A stretch of 64,000 nt of DNA from Dickeya chrysanthemi NCPPB 402 (GCF_000406105.1 NZ_CM001974.1:2621442-2685441), one strand, 5' to 3'; positions 27,070-37,215 are shown, counted from the first letter of the stretch. Notes: a model not told the origin generated them from the sequence alone. Numbers and translations are program-made.

Positions 27070-27654
27070 TACCCACTGCCCTCACTAAAACGTTTTTGCT
27101 GCGTGGCGGTACCGCCTTGTCTATTCTGGCCGATTATCAACCCCATAATCAACGCAGGTATTGCTTATTTCTACGGCAAAATTTCGTTAACCTTTACCAG
27201 AATTGTGCTAACGCCGAGCGCTCAAACACGATACCACCTGACGACAACCACGCCCGATGAGCGACATGCCGGCCTCTATCAGGGTATTCATACAAAAACA
27301 ACGTTCATGCCTTATTTATTCTTTGTTTAACCTGAAAATGCCAACATTTTCAAAGGGAATTGGTGTTGTTTTTGGTAAAAAAGTAAACAATTTATTCAAA
27401 TTTCTTTATTATTAATCAGATAATACAAAAACAGTGAAAATCCCTCGTCAAATCTTACTTTTGGATTTTTACGAAGGTTTCGCAATAACTTTACTCCGAC
27501 AATAACTTTACTCCGATACGGTCGGAGAGGCGGGGAAACATATTCGGATAAAGCCAGCGTCGTGGCAGGTATCAACAACATACCGCTGCAAGCCGCGTTG
27601 AGCGCCCGGGCACCAGCACAAATGATTTTTTAACGGTAGTAAGGAGATCCAACC
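27070..27654. other. chaC-chaA intergenic region
   Basis: No gene is seen in these 585 bases, which are AT-rich in 27300-27480. A 17-base unit is tandemly duplicated perfectly at 27483-27499 and 27500-27516. The second copy merges into the palindrome CTCCGA-TACGG-TCGGAG (27511-27527), about 130 bases before chaA. A strong AAGGAG precedes the chaA start. Confidence 0.6.
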
Positions 27655-28755
27655 ATGCCGACATCCCCTGACGCGGTGAAAACCCGTCACCACGAATATA
27701 CTCTGGTTCTTCCTCTGCTGGCGCTGCTGGTGCTGGCATTATGGGGCGATGCCCGCAGCCTGCCTGCTATGGTCGGGATCAATCTGTTGGCGCTGGTGGG
27801 GATTCTCGCCAGCGCATTCAGCGTTGTACGTCACGCCGATGTACTGGCGCACCGCCTGGGGGAACCTTATGGCTCGCTGATCCTCAGCCTGTCGGTCGTC
27901 ATTCTGGAGGTGAGCCTGATTTCAGCGCTGATGGCCACCGGCGATGCCGGCCCGACGCTGATGCGCGATACCCTCTACTCCATCATCATGATCGTCAGCG
28001 GCGGTCTGGTCGGTTTTGCCTTGTTGTTGGGCGGGCGCAAGTTCGCCACCCAATACGTTAATCTGGGCGGTATCAAGCAATACCTGATGGCGATCTTTCC
28101 GCTGGCGGTGCTGGTGCTGGTCTTTCCGGCGGCCCTGCCGGGCGGCAATTTCTCTGTTGCACAATCCATCATCATCGCGCTGATTTCAGCCATGATGTAT
28201 GGGGTATTCCTGCTGATTCAGACCCGTACGCATCAGAATCTGTTCGTCTACGAGCACGAAGACGACGGCGACGACGGCGACCCACACCACGGCAAACCCT
28301 CGGCGCACAGCTCCGCCTGGCATGCCTTCTGGCTGTTGATACATCTGGCGGCCGTGATTAGCGTCACCAAAACGGACTCCCCGCAACTGGAAGGTCTGCT
28401 GGAAGCGATGAATGCACCTTCGCAATTTACCGGTTTCCTGGTGGCGCTGCTCATTTTGTCGCCGGAGGGGCTGGGCGCCATCACCGCCGTGCTGCGCAAT
28501 CAGGTGCAGCGCGCCATGAATCTGTTTTTCGGCTCGGTGCTGGCCACCATTTCGCTGACGGTTCCTGCCGTGACGCTGATCGCCACTCTCACCGGCAGGA
28601 CGCTGGATTTCGCACTCGACTTACCGCACATCGTGGTGATGTTATCGGTGCTGATATTGTGCCAGATTTCATTTTCTACCGGCCGTACCAACGTGCTTAA
28701 CGGCAGTGCGCATCTGGCGCTGTTCGCGGCTTATCTGATGACCATCATGCTGTAA
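27655..28755 (+). CDS. chaA: Ca2+/Na+ (K+):proton antiporter ChaA
   Basis: 366 residues, about 11 membrane helices, of the CaCA superfamily. The two alpha-repeat motifs are [16 protein letters not shown] (about 83-98) and [18 protein letters not shown] (about 262-279), and an acidic loop [13 protein letters not shown] (about 200-212) lies between the halves. It exports Na+ or Ca2+, and K+ at high pH, in exchange for protons. Start has AAGGAG eight bases upstream. A strong hairpin ends the unit. Confidence 0.92.
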   Translation: MPTSPDAVKTRHHEYTLVLPLLALLVLALWGDARSLPAMVGINLLALVGILASAFSVVRHADVLAHRLGEPYGSLILSLSVVILEVSLISALMATGDAGPTLMRDTLYSIIMIVSGGLVGFALLLGGRKFATQYVNLGGIKQYLMAIFPLAVLVLVFPAALPGGNFSVAQSIIIALISAMMYGVFLLIQTRTHQNLFVYEHEDDGDDGDPHHGKPSAHSSAWHAFWLLIHLAAVISVTKTDSPQLEGLLEAMNAPSQFTGFLVALLILSPEGLGAITAVLRNQVQRAMNLFFGSVLATISLTVPAVTLIATLTGRTLDFALDLPHIVVMLSVLILCQISFSTGRTNVLNGSAHLALFAAYLMTIML

Positions 28756-28761
28756 AGACAC

Positions 28762-28791
28762 AGGTCTGTGCCGGGCCGCCGGCACAGACCT
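28762..28791 (+). terminator. Terminator after chaA
   Basis: Thirteen-base arms AGGTCTGTGCCGG and CCGGCACAGACCT with a four-base loop, followed by TCTCGTT. Confidence 0.75.
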
Positions 28792-29030
28792 TCTCGTTCA
28801 CGCCATGCCGCCGCCGGCGCTTTTTAGCTGAAAAAGGCCTTTCCATTGATTTACCGCTGGATCTTCGTCAAAAGACAGGCGTATGGTATCGACTTTGGAC
28901 TGTGTCCGACCTTGGCGGTTGTGCTTTTTATCCCCACTTCGCTGGCAACCACCACAGGCAACACATGCCCCTTGGCCGTGACGGGCCGCTGTCGACCCGC
29001 CTGTTTTTCATTGTTTGGTTCTTGTTTTCC

Positions 29031-30746
29031 ATGAAATCACACCGAATTAACGGTATCAGACCGTTCAGCGCGCTCATTGAAGCCTGCGGGCGAGAAAAGT
29101 ACACGCTATCGCGTTTTATGCATGATGTTATTGCCGGCATCACCGTGGGTATTATCGCCATCCCGCTGGCCATGGCGCTGGCTATCGCCAGCGGCGTTCC
29201 CCCACAGTACGGGCTGTATACTTCGGCCGTCGCCGGGCTGGTGATCGCTGTTTGCGGCGGCTCGCGTTACAGCGTTTCCGGCCCTACCGCCGCGTTTGTC
29301 GTCATTCTCCATCCGGTATCGCAACAGTTTGGGCTTTCCGGCCTGCTGGTCGCGACGCTGTTGTCCGGCGTATTCCTGATGCTGATGGGGCTATGCCGTT
29401 TAGGCCGACTGATTGAATACATTCCCTTGCCGGTGACGCTCGGCTTCACATCCGGTATCGCCATTACTATCGCCACCATGCAGGTCAAAGATTTTTTCGG
29501 CCTGACTCTGGCGACCGAGCCTGAGCACTATGTCGAAAAAGTGGCGGCGCTGGCGCAGGCGATGCCGACGCTGAACATCGGCGATACGCTGATCGGCGCT
29601 ACTACACTGCTGGTATTGATAATCTGGCCACGGCTGGGGATTCGCCTGCCTGGGCACCTCCCTGCGCTGCTGGCCGGCACGGCCGTGATGGCGGTGCTGT
29701 CATCCTTCCACATCGATGTCGCCACTATCGGGTCACGCTTTAGTTATCTGCTGGCCGACGGTACGCGTGGACAGGGGATCCCGGCGATCCTGCCGCATTT
29801 CTTGCTGCCCTGGAACATCCCTGCGCCGGACGGACAGACCATGACGCTAAGCTGGCAGAGTGTGTCTGCGCTGTTACCGGCGGCGTTTTCCATGGCGATG
29901 CTCGGCGCTATCGAGTCGTTGTTATGCGCCGTGGTACTGGATGGCATGACCGGACGCAAACACCATCCCAGCAGCGAACTGCTCGGGCAAGGCATCGGCA
30001 ATATGGTGGCGCCGTTCTTCGGCGGTATTACCGCCACGGCGGCGATCGCCCGTTCCGCCGCGAATGTACGCGCCGGCGCTACCTCACCGATTGCGGCGGT
30101 GATTCATGCCTTGTTGGTGCTGTTGTCGCTGCTGGTGCTGGCGCCCTGGCTCTCTTACCTGCCGCTGTCCGCTATGGCGTCGTTACTGTTGCTGGTCGCC
30201 TGGAACATGAGCGAGGCGCATAAAGTGGTGGATATTCTGCGCCGCGCCCCACATGACGATATCCTGATACTGCTGTTGTGTATGACGCTAACGGTGCTGT
30301 TCGATATGGTGATCGCCATTACGGTCGGGATTGTACTGGCATCCTTGCTATTCATGGGGAATGTGGCGCGCATGACCAAACTGAGCGAACTGCCCGGCAC
30401 CGTTGCTGATCAGCGCTTAGTGCTTCGTGTTAACGGCCCGCTGTTCTTTGCCGCCGCAGAACGTTTATTCAATGAACTGATGGAACGCGTCCAACCTTAT
30501 CCGACCATTATCCTGCAATGGGATGCCGTGTCGGTGCTGGATGCCGGCGGTCTTAACGCTTTCCGCCATTTTGTAGAATTGTTGCCGCCGGAAAAGCAGC
30601 TCATCATTACCGATATCCCATTCCAGCCGCTCAAGACGCTGGCCCGGGCGAATGTCACGCCGATTGCGAATCGGCTGGGTTTTTACGCGACGCTGGAGCA
30701 GGCGCTGGCAGAAACGCTCCCCCCTTCAGACAAACTCGACTCCTGA
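29031..30746 (+). CDS. dauA: SulP-family C4-dicarboxylate/anion transporter DauA
   Basis: 571 residues from ATG 29031; the frame is open upstream to 28902, but that stretch is unlike the family. SulP core (about 25-420) with [35 protein letters not shown] and [21 protein letters not shown], then a cytoplasmic STAS domain (about 440-560: [37 protein letters not shown]). E. coli DauA (YchM) takes up succinate and aspartate at acidic pH. E. coli ychM is also near chaA in general region. The Shine-Dalgarno is poor. Confidence 0.85.
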   Translation: MKSHRINGIRPFSALIEACGREKYTLSRFMHDVIAGITVGIIAIPLAMALAIASGVPPQYGLYTSAVAGLVIAVCGGSRYSVSGPTAAFVVILHPVSQQFGLSGLLVATLLSGVFLMLMGLCRLGRLIEYIPLPVTLGFTSGIAITIATMQVKDFFGLTLATEPEHYVEKVAALAQAMPTLNIGDTLIGATTLLVLIIWPRLGIRLPGHLPALLAGTAVMAVLSSFHIDVATIGSRFSYLLADGTRGQGIPAILPHFLLPWNIPAPDGQTMTLSWQSVSALLPAAFSMAMLGAIESLLCAVVLDGMTGRKHHPSSELLGQGIGNMVAPFFGGITATAAIARSAANVRAGATSPIAAVIHALLVLLSLLVLAPWLSYLPLSAMASLLLLVAWNMSEAHKVVDILRRAPHDDILILLLCMTLTVLFDMVIAITVGIVLASLLFMGNVARMTKLSELPGTVADQRLVLRVNGPLFFAAAERLFNELMERVQPYPTIILQWDAVSVLDAGGLNAFRHFVELLPPEKQLIITDIPFQPLKTLARANVTPIANRLGFYATLEQALAETLPPSDKLDS

Positions 30747-30753
30747 GTATTGA

Positions 30754-30779
30754 CCGGCTTGCGCATGATGCGAAGCCGG
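30754..30779. terminator. Shared hairpin between dauA and the converging gene
   Basis: CCGGCTT...AAGCCGG with an inner GCGCATGATGC loop; both genes end within 20 bases of it. Confidence 0.5.
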
Positions 30780-30797
30780 CCACTTTCCCGCCGGGGA

Positions 30798-31232
30798 TCA
30801 GCAAACCAGCTCCGGCGACGCAGTTGGAACCATGGAGCGCACCGAAAGACATTCCGCCTGCTGGCTTAGCGCCAATTCATACTCGCGACAAGCCCGCCCG
30901 ATTATCTGTAGTTGCTCGCCTGACAGCGCATACGGCAACTGAATGTCCAGCTCGGTCATCCCTTGCTGGCAGGCCAGCGTAATCAGTCGGGAAAGATTGG
31001 TTTCATCGCTGGCCTGAGTGGAAAGCACCTGCATCGCCAGCTCCAGCAAATTATCCTTACCTGCCGCCCCGGTGACCACAGAGGATTTGGTCACCATACC
31101 GAAGATCGGCATCACGCCATACAAGGCATCAACGAAGCGCCAACGTTTGCGGCACAGCGCGCCAAGGTACGCGGTATAATCAATACACATCCGTTCAGAG
31201 GAGCCCGCAGGCCCGGAATGAGCCTCTTCCAT
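30798..31232 (-). CDS. Conserved hypothetical protein
   Basis: 144 residues. AAGGAG lies eight bases before the ATG at 31232, so this start is good. No signal peptide or membrane segment. It is mostly helical: residues 15-45 (MCIDYTAYLGALCRKRWRFVD) then LLELAMQVLSTQASDETNLSRLITLACQQGMTELDIQLPYAL. I do not recognise the family. It is divergent from rstA across 241 bases and may share control with it. Confidence 0.6.
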   Translation of the reverse strand: MEEAHSGPAGSSERMCIDYTAYLGALCRKRWRFVDALYGVMPIFGMVTKSSVVTGAAGKDNLLELAMQVLSTQASDETNLSRLITLACQQGMTELDIQLPYALSGEQLQIIGRACREYELALSQQAECLSVRSMVPTASPELVC

Positions 31233-31473
31233 CCTTTATCTCCTTTCCATCAACCGACCGTCGGCATCACGCCGTTCACATTAACCATTACAACGTAAAA
31301 AGGATTAATAAGGTATAGTATCTCTAATAATTGTAGAGCTATTAGGCAAAAGCAGGGGCTTTTCTGCTGGCAATGCGATCCAGCGCACCCCAGCAGGCGC
31401 CTCTTAACTTTCCATACCGCCGGACGATGGGCCGTATGGGTCATAATACGCGTACTGTTGTGAGTAGGATGTC

Positions 31474-32220
31474 ATGTATAAAGTTGTTTTTGTTGAAGAT
31501 GATCCGGAAGTCGGCAAATTGATCGCAGCCTACCTGGGCAAACATGATATTGATGTGCGCATCGAGCCTCGTGGTGATAACGCGCTGGCCTTCATCGAAG
31601 AACAACAGCCCGATCTGGTGCTTCTGGACATTATGTTGCCCGGTAAAGACGGCATGACGATTTGCCGGGAATTGCGCCCGCTGTTCGCCGGCCCCATCGT
31701 GTTGCTCACCTCCCTCGACAGCGACATGAACCATATCCTGTCGCTGGAGATGGGCGCCGATGACTATATTCTGAAAACCACGCCGCCGGCAGTACTGCTG
31801 GCCCGGTTAAGATTACATTTTCGTCAGTATGCCGCCGCGCCGCAGCCGGCGGCGATGGAGAAAAATACACCGGAAAAAGTGCAGGTTCAGGTGCATAAAT
31901 CGCTGCATTTCGGCCTGTTGTGTATTGATCCGGTCAACCGCGACGTCACACTGGCGGACGAAAATATTCCCCTCTCCACATCGGATTTCGATCTGCTGTG
32001 GCTACTGGCGACCCACGCCGGGCAGATCATGGACCGTGAGGCGCTGCTCAAGGCATTACGTGGCGTCAGCTACGATGGGATGGATCGCAGTATCGACGTC
32101 GCTATCTCGCGCCTGCGTAAAAAACTGTACGACAACGCCCTGGAGCCGGTACGCATCAAAACCATTCGCAATAAAGGCTACCTGTTCGCGCCTAATGCCT
32201 GGGAGACCGTAGTACCATGA
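31474..32220 (+). CDS. rstA: Response regulator RstA
   Basis: 248 residues. Receiver domain with phospho-acceptor D52 (LVLLDIMLPGKDG), acidic pocket VEDDPE, conserved LLTS and the lysine in ILKTTPP; then an OmpR-type winged helix (about 140-240, LSTSDFDLLWLLATHAG, DRSIDVAISRLRKKL, IRNKGYLF). It pairs with rstB by a four-base ATGA overlap. In E. coli the pair is under PhoPQ and controls asr among others. No convincing PhoP box was seen in the 241-base leader. Confidence 0.93.
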   Translation: MYKVVFVEDDPEVGKLIAAYLGKHDIDVRIEPRGDNALAFIEEQQPDLVLLDIMLPGKDGMTICRELRPLFAGPIVLLTSLDSDMNHILSLEMGADDYILKTTPPAVLLARLRLHFRQYAAAPQPAAMEKNTPEKVQVQVHKSLHFGLLCIDPVNRDVTLADENIPLSTSDFDLLWLLATHAGQIMDREALLKALRGVSYDGMDRSIDVAISRLRKKLYDNALEPVRIKTIRNKGYLFAPNAWETVVP

Positions 32221-33572
32221 AAAAACTGTTTATTCAGTTCTTTCTGCTGCTATTCGCCAGTTTTCTGGTGATGACGTTACTGGTGGGGTTGGTGTACAAG
32301 GTTACTGCGGAGCGGGCCGGTCGACAGTCGATGGACGACCTGATGAAAAGCTCGCTCTACCTGATCCGCAACGAACTGCGTTCTATTCCGCCGCGCGAGT
32401 GGCATAAAACGATCAACCAGATGGACCTCAACCTGTCGTTCAAACTGTACATTGAACCCATCAGTAAATACCGGCTTAGTACTCAGGCCCAGCAACGGTT
32501 GATTCAGGGGGAAATTGTCGCGCTGGACGACGAGTACACCTTCATCCAGCGTATTCCGCGCAGCCATTATGTGCTGGCGGTCGGCCCGATACCCTACCTG
32601 TTCTTCCTGCACGAAATCCGGCTGGTTAACTTGCTGTTTCTGGCGCTCATCGGCCTGTCGCTGGCGCTACCGGTATTTCTGTGGATGCGGCCGCACTGGA
32701 GAGCGATGCTGCAACTGGAAAGTGCGGCGCAGCGACTGGGCGACGGCCACCTGGAAGAACGGACCCACTTCGATAACACCTCCAGCCTGTTTCGCCTCGG
32801 CGTCGCGTTCAACCGCATGGCTGATAATCTCAACCAATTGATTACCAGTAAAAAACAGCTGATCGATAATATTGCCCACGAGTTACGTACGCCGCTGGTA
32901 CGGTTGCGCTACCGGCTGGCGATGAGCGATAACCTGACCGATGAAGAACAGGAAGCGATCAACCGCGATGTCGGCCAGTTGGAAGCGCTTATCGATGAAT
33001 TGCTGACCTACGCCCGCCTCGACAGGCCGCAGGTGACGCTGCATCTGGAAGAGATCGACCTGCCGCAATGGCTGCAAAAACGCGTCGACGATTTCCGGCT
33101 GGTACACGATAACAAGCTGATTGAGCTGGACGTGGCGAGCAGCAACAATTTCGGTTATGTCGACCTGCGCCTGATGGAACGGGTGTTGAACAATCTGGTC
33201 AATAACGGTTTACGATTCTGTCGGCAACGCCTGCGCGTCGGTTTAACGCTCGATCAACACACCGCCTGCCTGCAAGTGGAAGATGACGGGCCGGGTATTG
33301 CACCGGAAGATCGCTCGCCTATTTTCGAACCCTTCATCCGTCTGGAAGCCGGCATGGAAAACAGCAGCGGCGGCTGCGGCCTCGGGTTGGCCATCGTCCA
33401 GGCCATCGTGCGCGCTTACAACGGCACTATCGACGTCGACAGCAGCCCGCTGGGCGGCGCCCGCTTCCAGTTTCGCTGGCCGATTGTCGAATACAAACCA
33501 TCGTTGAATTCTTCGTCTGCGAACCTTGTACAATCCGTTACACGCGGAAACCAATCACTCACAGAACGTTAG
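32217..33572 (+). CDS. rstB: Sensor histidine kinase RstB
   Basis: 451 residues. TM1 (about 8-28), periplasmic sensor (about 30-133), TM2 (about 136-158), HAMP (about 158-212), dimerisation helix with phospho-acceptor H221 (NIAHELRTPLVRLR), and a HATPase_c domain with N-box NNLVNNGLRF, G1 DDGPGI and G2 GCGLGLAIV. It phosphorylates RstA. The tail of about 30 residues (NSSSANLVQSVTRGNQSLTER) is a weakly folded extension whose codons include the candidate RstA box. Confidence 0.93.
   Translation: MKKLFIQFFLLLFASFLVMTLLVGLVYKVTAERAGRQSMDDLMKSSLYLIRNELRSIPPREWHKTINQMDLNLSFKLYIEPISKYRLSTQAQQRLIQGEIVALDDEYTFIQRIPRSHYVLAVGPIPYLFFLHEIRLVNLLFLALIGLSLALPVFLWMRPHWRAMLQLESAAQRLGDGHLEERTHFDNTSSLFRLGVAFNRMADNLNQLITSKKQLIDNIAHELRTPLVRLRYRLAMSDNLTDEEQEAINRDVGQLEALIDELLTYARLDRPQVTLHLEEIDLPQWLQKRVDDFRLVHDNKLIELDVASSNNFGYVDLRLMERVLNNLVNNGLRFCRQRLRVGLTLDQHTACLQVEDDGPGIAPEDRSPIFEPFIRLEAGMENSSGGCGLGLAIVQAIVRAYNGTIDVDSSPLGGARFQFRWPIVEYKPSLNSSSANLVQSVTRGNQSLTER
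33529..33542 (+). promoter_or_regulatory. Candidate RstA box upstream of asr
   Basis: TACAATCCGTTACA matches the reported RstA consensus TACATNTNGTTACA at 10 of 12 defined bases with exact spacing. It lies inside the 3' end of rstB, about 105 bases before the asr start codon. Confidence 0.5.
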
Positions 33573-33647
33573 CGCTGCTTATCTTATTCTTCATCCATCG
33601 GCCCACTCTGGGGTTCGAAACGTAAACGGAATAATGAGGAATTTACG

Positions 33648-34022
33648 ATGAATAAATTTTTAGTGATGATCGCAGGTGTGGCTCTGGGTCTGTCCTCTGT
33701 AGCTTTCGCAGCTGGTACCACTACTCCGGCAACCGCAGTTGCTCCGGCAACTACCAATGCAGCTGCTCCGGCTAACACTGCTGATACCGCCAAAAAACCA
33801 GTGAAGAAAGCTGAGAAGAAAAAAGCGACAGCGCAGAAAGCTCAGGCCACCAAGAAAAAAGTGAAAAAACCGGCTCAGAAAGCTCAGGCCACCAAGAAAA
33901 AAGTGAAAAAACCGGCTCAGAAAGCTCAGGCCACCAAGAAAAAAGTGAAAAAACCGGCCCAGAAAGCTCAGGCCGCTAAAAAACACAAAAAAGTGAAAAA
34001 AGCCGCCACTCCGGCTGCTTAA
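33648..34022 (+). CDS. asr: Acid-shock protein Asr
   Basis: 124 residues: signal peptide MNKFLVMIAGVALGLSSVAFA, an Ala/Thr/Pro-rich segment, then highly basic Lys/Ala/Gln repeats to the end. Asr is exported to the periplasm, where it protects against acid. Three exact and one partial copy of a 14-residue unit (QKAQATKKKVKKPA) fill the C-terminal half. It follows rstB by 75 bases, and in E. coli asr depends on RstA. GAGGA lies 11 bases before the ATG. Confidence 0.92.
   Translation: MNKFLVMIAGVALGLSSVAFAAGTTTPATAVAPATTNAAAPANTADTAKKPVKKAEKKKATAQKAQATKKKVKKPAQKAQATKKKVKKPAQKAQATKKKVKKPAQKAQAAKKHKKVKKAATPAA
33834..33977 (+). repeat. 42-bp tandem repeats inside asr
   Basis: Units at 33834-33875, 33876-33917 and 33918-33959 are nearly identical at DNA level (one C for T in the last), plus a partial unit from 33960. 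Each encodes QKAQATKKKVKKPA. Copy number probably varies between strains. Confidence 0.92.
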
Positions 34023-34088
34023 TTCGCCAAAGTGAACATTGATGGTCATGCTCATCGGTAACGTTGCCGACATGACAATAGCGTTATC

Positions 34089-34113
34089 AAACACCCGGCT
34101 AGCCGGGTGTTTG
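34089..34113 (+). terminator. Hairpin between asr and ydgU
   Basis: Perfect palindrome ACACCCGGCTAGCCGGGTGT (34091-34110) with CAA before and TTG after, 66 bases past the asr stop. Probably a partial terminator or mRNA 3' stabiliser that leaves some read-through into ydgU. Confidence 0.65.
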
Positions 34114-34132
34114 CTTCATGGAGGGCCGAATA

Positions 34133-34213
34133 ATGCTACGGCGTTACTCATTTGAAATCATCTTGTCCTTCCTGCTCATCTGCGCGTTGGTCATTGTGGT
34201 GTTTTTCCTGTAA
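34133..34213 (+). CDS. ydgU: Small membrane protein YdgU
   Basis: 26 residues (MLRRYSFEIILSFLLICAL then VIVVFFL). It is one transmembrane helix with two positively charged residues at the N-terminus. GGAGGG lies eight bases before the ATG. In E. coli the 27-residue YdgU is encoded just after asr and begins with the same RRY.FE.IL pattern, so both sequence and place agree. Too short for routine ORF calling. Its function is not known to me. Confidence 0.8.
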   Translation: MLRRYSFEIILSFLLICALVIVVFFL

Positions 34214-34360
34214 TCCGCTCTCACCCGCACGCACAAACCCGGTCATTCGATTCAACGGCCCCATCAAACTATCGTTTCCTGCCTGAATGCCGACATGCTA
34301 CGTTTATAGGAATCGATGACCGTTAATACGCTGAATTTCATCTTTAAGGCCATTCATTAC

Positions 34361-35179
34361 ATGCGCATATCAGCCTGGTTGTTATGTTCATTGGGTATGC
34401 TCGCCGCTTCTGCGTGGGCCGATGACACCCCGTCGGCGACGACGGAACAACAAAAACAAACCCTGTTATTTAATCATGATGACCGCGACAGCGTGCCGGA
34501 TACGTCCCAGTGGCCATGGCAGGCGATTGGTCAGTTGGAAACCACCAGCGGTAATCTCTGCACGGCCACCCTCATTTCGCCTCATCTGGCGCTCACGGCC
34601 GGTCACTGTGTGGTCGCACCGCCCGGTGTACCGGATAAACCGGTAGCGTTGCGTTTTTTGGCAACGGAAAGTGGCTGGCGCTATGAAACCGATAAAATTG
34701 AAGCGCTGACCAATAAAAAACTCGCCAAAATGCTGAAAGCGGACGGTGACGGCTGGATCGTTCCTCCTGCCGCCGCACCGTGGGATTTTGCACTGATTCG
34801 TCTGAAAGAAACGCCGCCGGGCATTCGCCCGCTGTCTATCTGGCAGGGAACGCCGGAAGAATTGAAGGCGGCGCTGGAAGCCGCGCAGCAGAAGGTCACC
34901 CAGGCCGGTTACCCGGAAGATCACCAGGATACGCTGTACCGCCATCAGGATTGCCTGATTACCGGTTGGGTGCAGAAGTCGGTGATGGCGCACCGTTGCG
35001 ATACCCTGCCGGGCGACAGCGGTTCGCCGTTGATGCTGAAAACGGCCGGCAGTTGGGTACTGGTAGGTATTCAAAGTTCCGCACCGGATGCCAATAGCCG
35101 CAAGCTGGCTGATAACCGTGCCGTGGCGGTTACCGCCATACGCCAGCAACTGGAAACGCTGGCCAACGCAAAGCGCTGA
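34361..35179 (+). CDS. ydgD: Trypsin-like serine protease YdgD
   Basis: 272 residues from ATG 34361 (MRISAWLLCSLGMLAASAWA is the signal peptide); an in-frame ATG at 34316 would add 15 residues before it. Catalytic triad by motif: H82 (LTAGHC), D142 (WDFALIRL), S220 (PGDSGSP). Cys67 and Cys83 are in place for the usual disulphide. It is exported to the periplasm. E. coli has the same order asr-ydgU-ydgD. Substrate is unknown. Confidence 0.87.
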   Translation: MRISAWLLCSLGMLAASAWADDTPSATTEQQKQTLLFNHDDRDSVPDTSQWPWQAIGQLETTSGNLCTATLISPHLALTAGHCVVAPPGVPDKPVALRFLATESGWRYETDKIEALTNKKLAKMLKADGDGWIVPPAAAPWDFALIRLKETPPGIRPLSIWQGTPEELKAALEAAQQKVTQAGYPEDHQDTLYRHQDCLITGWVQKSVMAHRCDTLPGDSGSPLMLKTAGSWVLVGIQSSAPDANSRKLADNRAVAVTAIRQQLETLANAKR

Positions 35180-35186
35180 TTTTGCC

Positions 35187-35209
35187 TGCCGGTATCCCTG
35201 ATACCGGCA
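35187..35209 (+). terminator. Hairpin after ydgD
   Basis: TGCCGGTATC-CCT-GATACCGGCA, ten-base stem, eight bases after the stop codon; no T-run follows. Confidence 0.55.
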
Positions 35210-35476
35210 AACCGCCGCCGGCTATCTATACAGCAACCGCACGCATTGATATCGCACGCTCTCGTCCCTGTCGGCATCAGCCATTAACGCATTGTTAACA
35301 ACACTAACCATTCCTAACACTTACGAGTAATACGATTACACCTTTTATGGCTGAGTTGAAACATCGCCTTCAATGAAGCGATCCAGCCATCTGAATAATC
35401 GTGCCGTTCTCCCTATAACCGAATTCACTGAGAAGGACGTCAATACAATAAGTTATATTATTATTTAGGGAGCATC

Positions 35477-37027
35477 ATGTACGAATATCTACAATTCTCA
35501 CTCGGCGTTTTACCCCTCCTGGTTATGATCATTTTGATTTTAAAAATTAAAATGCCCATTCACTATTCCGTTCTCATCACACTGGCTATCACGGCCATTC
35601 TGAGCCTCACAGTCTGGCATACGCCGTTACAGACGCTCGATTCGGCGATTGGCTACGGCGTGATCAAGGGATTATGGCCTATCGTCATTGTCATTCTGGG
35701 TGCGATTTACAGCTATAACCTGATGCAAGAGACGCGCAGCATGGATGTACTGCGTGACGTTCTGGCCGGCATCAGTGACGACAAGCGTATCCAGGTTCTA
35801 CTGATTTCCTGGTGTTTTGGCGGTTTTCTCGAAGCCGCCGCCGGTTATGGCACCGCCGTTGCCATTCCCATCGGTATTCTGATCGCCCTGGGTTTCAATC
35901 CGCTCAAAGCCGCCATTGCTTCTCTGGTGGCGAACACCGTCCCCACTGCGTTCGGCGCGGTCGGTATTCCGGTGTCGATTCTAGCCGAACAGGTTCAACT
36001 GCCGGTCACTGCATTGGGCGGCACCATCATTGCGCAACTGGCGCTGTTCAATATCCTGCTGCCTTTTGTCATCATCGCCATCATCGGCGACGGTGTGAAA
36101 GCGATCCGCGGTGTAGTGGGCATTACGCTGGTGTGTGGCCTCGCCACACTGATTCCACAATATTTCGTCGCGGTTCATCTGGGCGCGGAGCTTCCCGCGT
36201 TTGCCGGCAGCCTTGTCAGTCTCATCGCCGTAGCGGTGATGGGGCGAGCGCGCAAAGGAAAAACCGATCCGCGCTATCTTATCCAGCAGGATACATCGTC
36301 GGCCTCGCTGCCTTCAGGCGGTGAATTACTGAAGGCGTGTTCTATTTACCTGCTCATCTTTACCTTCATTCTGCTTTGCTCGCCGTTATTTCCGGGGATT
36401 AAGCAGATTGTCGGGCAGGCAACCTCGACGCTGTCGTTTCCGTTGCCGGAAGGGAAAGCGCTGTCGCTGAAAATCGACTGGATTGCCACACCGGGTGTGC
36501 TCATCATCCTTGCGACCTTGCTGGGCGGCTTTATTCAGGGCGCGACGTTAGGCAAGATGTTGCGCGTCTTAGTCGGCACGATTAAGCAGTTGAAAAACTC
36601 CATCATCGCCATTACCACCATCGTCGCAATGGCAACCATTATGGACGTCAGCGGGTTGATCACCACGCTGGCGCAAACAATGGTGAATGTCACGGGCGGT
36701 GCTTATGTTTTTATCGCCCCGATTATCGGTGCGTTAGGGACCTTCGTGACCGGAAGCGATACCAACTCGAACGTGCTGTTCGGAAAGCTGCAGACGGTTG
36801 CAGCGGGGAAACTCCACATTGACCCCGTCTGGTTGGCGGCGGCCAACACAGCAGGGGCGACCGGCGGGAAAATGATCTCCCCACAGAGTATCGCCATTGC
36901 GGTATCCGCCACGCGAATGGACGGGCAAGGCAGCGCCATCATGTCAGGCACACTCAGGTACTGTGCCGCCTACATTGTGATTCTCGGGTTAAAAGTAGGG
37001 TTGTTTTATTACCTGTTTATGTCCTGA
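35477..37027 (+). CDS. L-lactate permease family (LctP/LldP) transporter
   Basis: 516 residues with about 13 membrane helices. Family motifs: SWCFGGFLEAAAGYGTAVAIP (about 112-132), NTVPTAFGAVGIP (about 154-166), GTFVTGSDTNSNVLFGKLQ and ANTAGATGGKMISPQSIAIA near the end. The family moves lactate and glycolate with protons. GGGAG lies eight bases before the ATG. No lactate dehydrogenase genes are adjacent, so it stands alone, unlike the E. coli lld operon. Confidence 0.87.
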   Translation: MYEYLQFSLGVLPLLVMIILILKIKMPIHYSVLITLAITAILSLTVWHTPLQTLDSAIGYGVIKGLWPIVIVILGAIYSYNLMQETRSMDVLRDVLAGISDDKRIQVLLISWCFGGFLEAAAGYGTAVAIPIGILIALGFNPLKAAIASLVANTVPTAFGAVGIPVSILAEQVQLPVTALGGTIIAQLALFNILLPFVIIAIIGDGVKAIRGVVGITLVCGLATLIPQYFVAVHLGAELPAFAGSLVSLIAVAVMGRARKGKTDPRYLIQQDTSSASLPSGGELLKACSIYLLIFTFILLCSPLFPGIKQIVGQATSTLSFPLPEGKALSLKIDWIATPGVLIILATLLGGFIQGATLGKMLRVLVGTIKQLKNSIIAITTIVAMATIMDVSGLITTLAQTMVNVTGGAYVFIAPIIGALGTFVTGSDTNSNVLFGKLQTVAAGKLHIDPVWLAAANTAGATGGKMISPQSIAIAVSATRMDGQGSAIMSGTLRYCAAYIVILGLKVGLFYYLFMS

Positions 37028-37215
37028 AAATCAGTGTCGTACCACAACCGCTGGCCATAAAGCCAACGAGAGCGGCTGTACTGGAGGGATATCGGGCAGG
37101 TCTCCGCCCGGATGTACGACGGTGAACGCGGTGAATCTGATCATAGACAACCACCACTCCCCTTGCCGCGGCTGAGCGCGTGCAAGGGGCCCCGGGTTAA
37201 CCGCGGCTAAGCCGT

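Noticed and set aside
31233-31473. PhoP box in the rstA leader
   Set aside because: No GTTTA direct repeat with proper spacing was seen on either strand.
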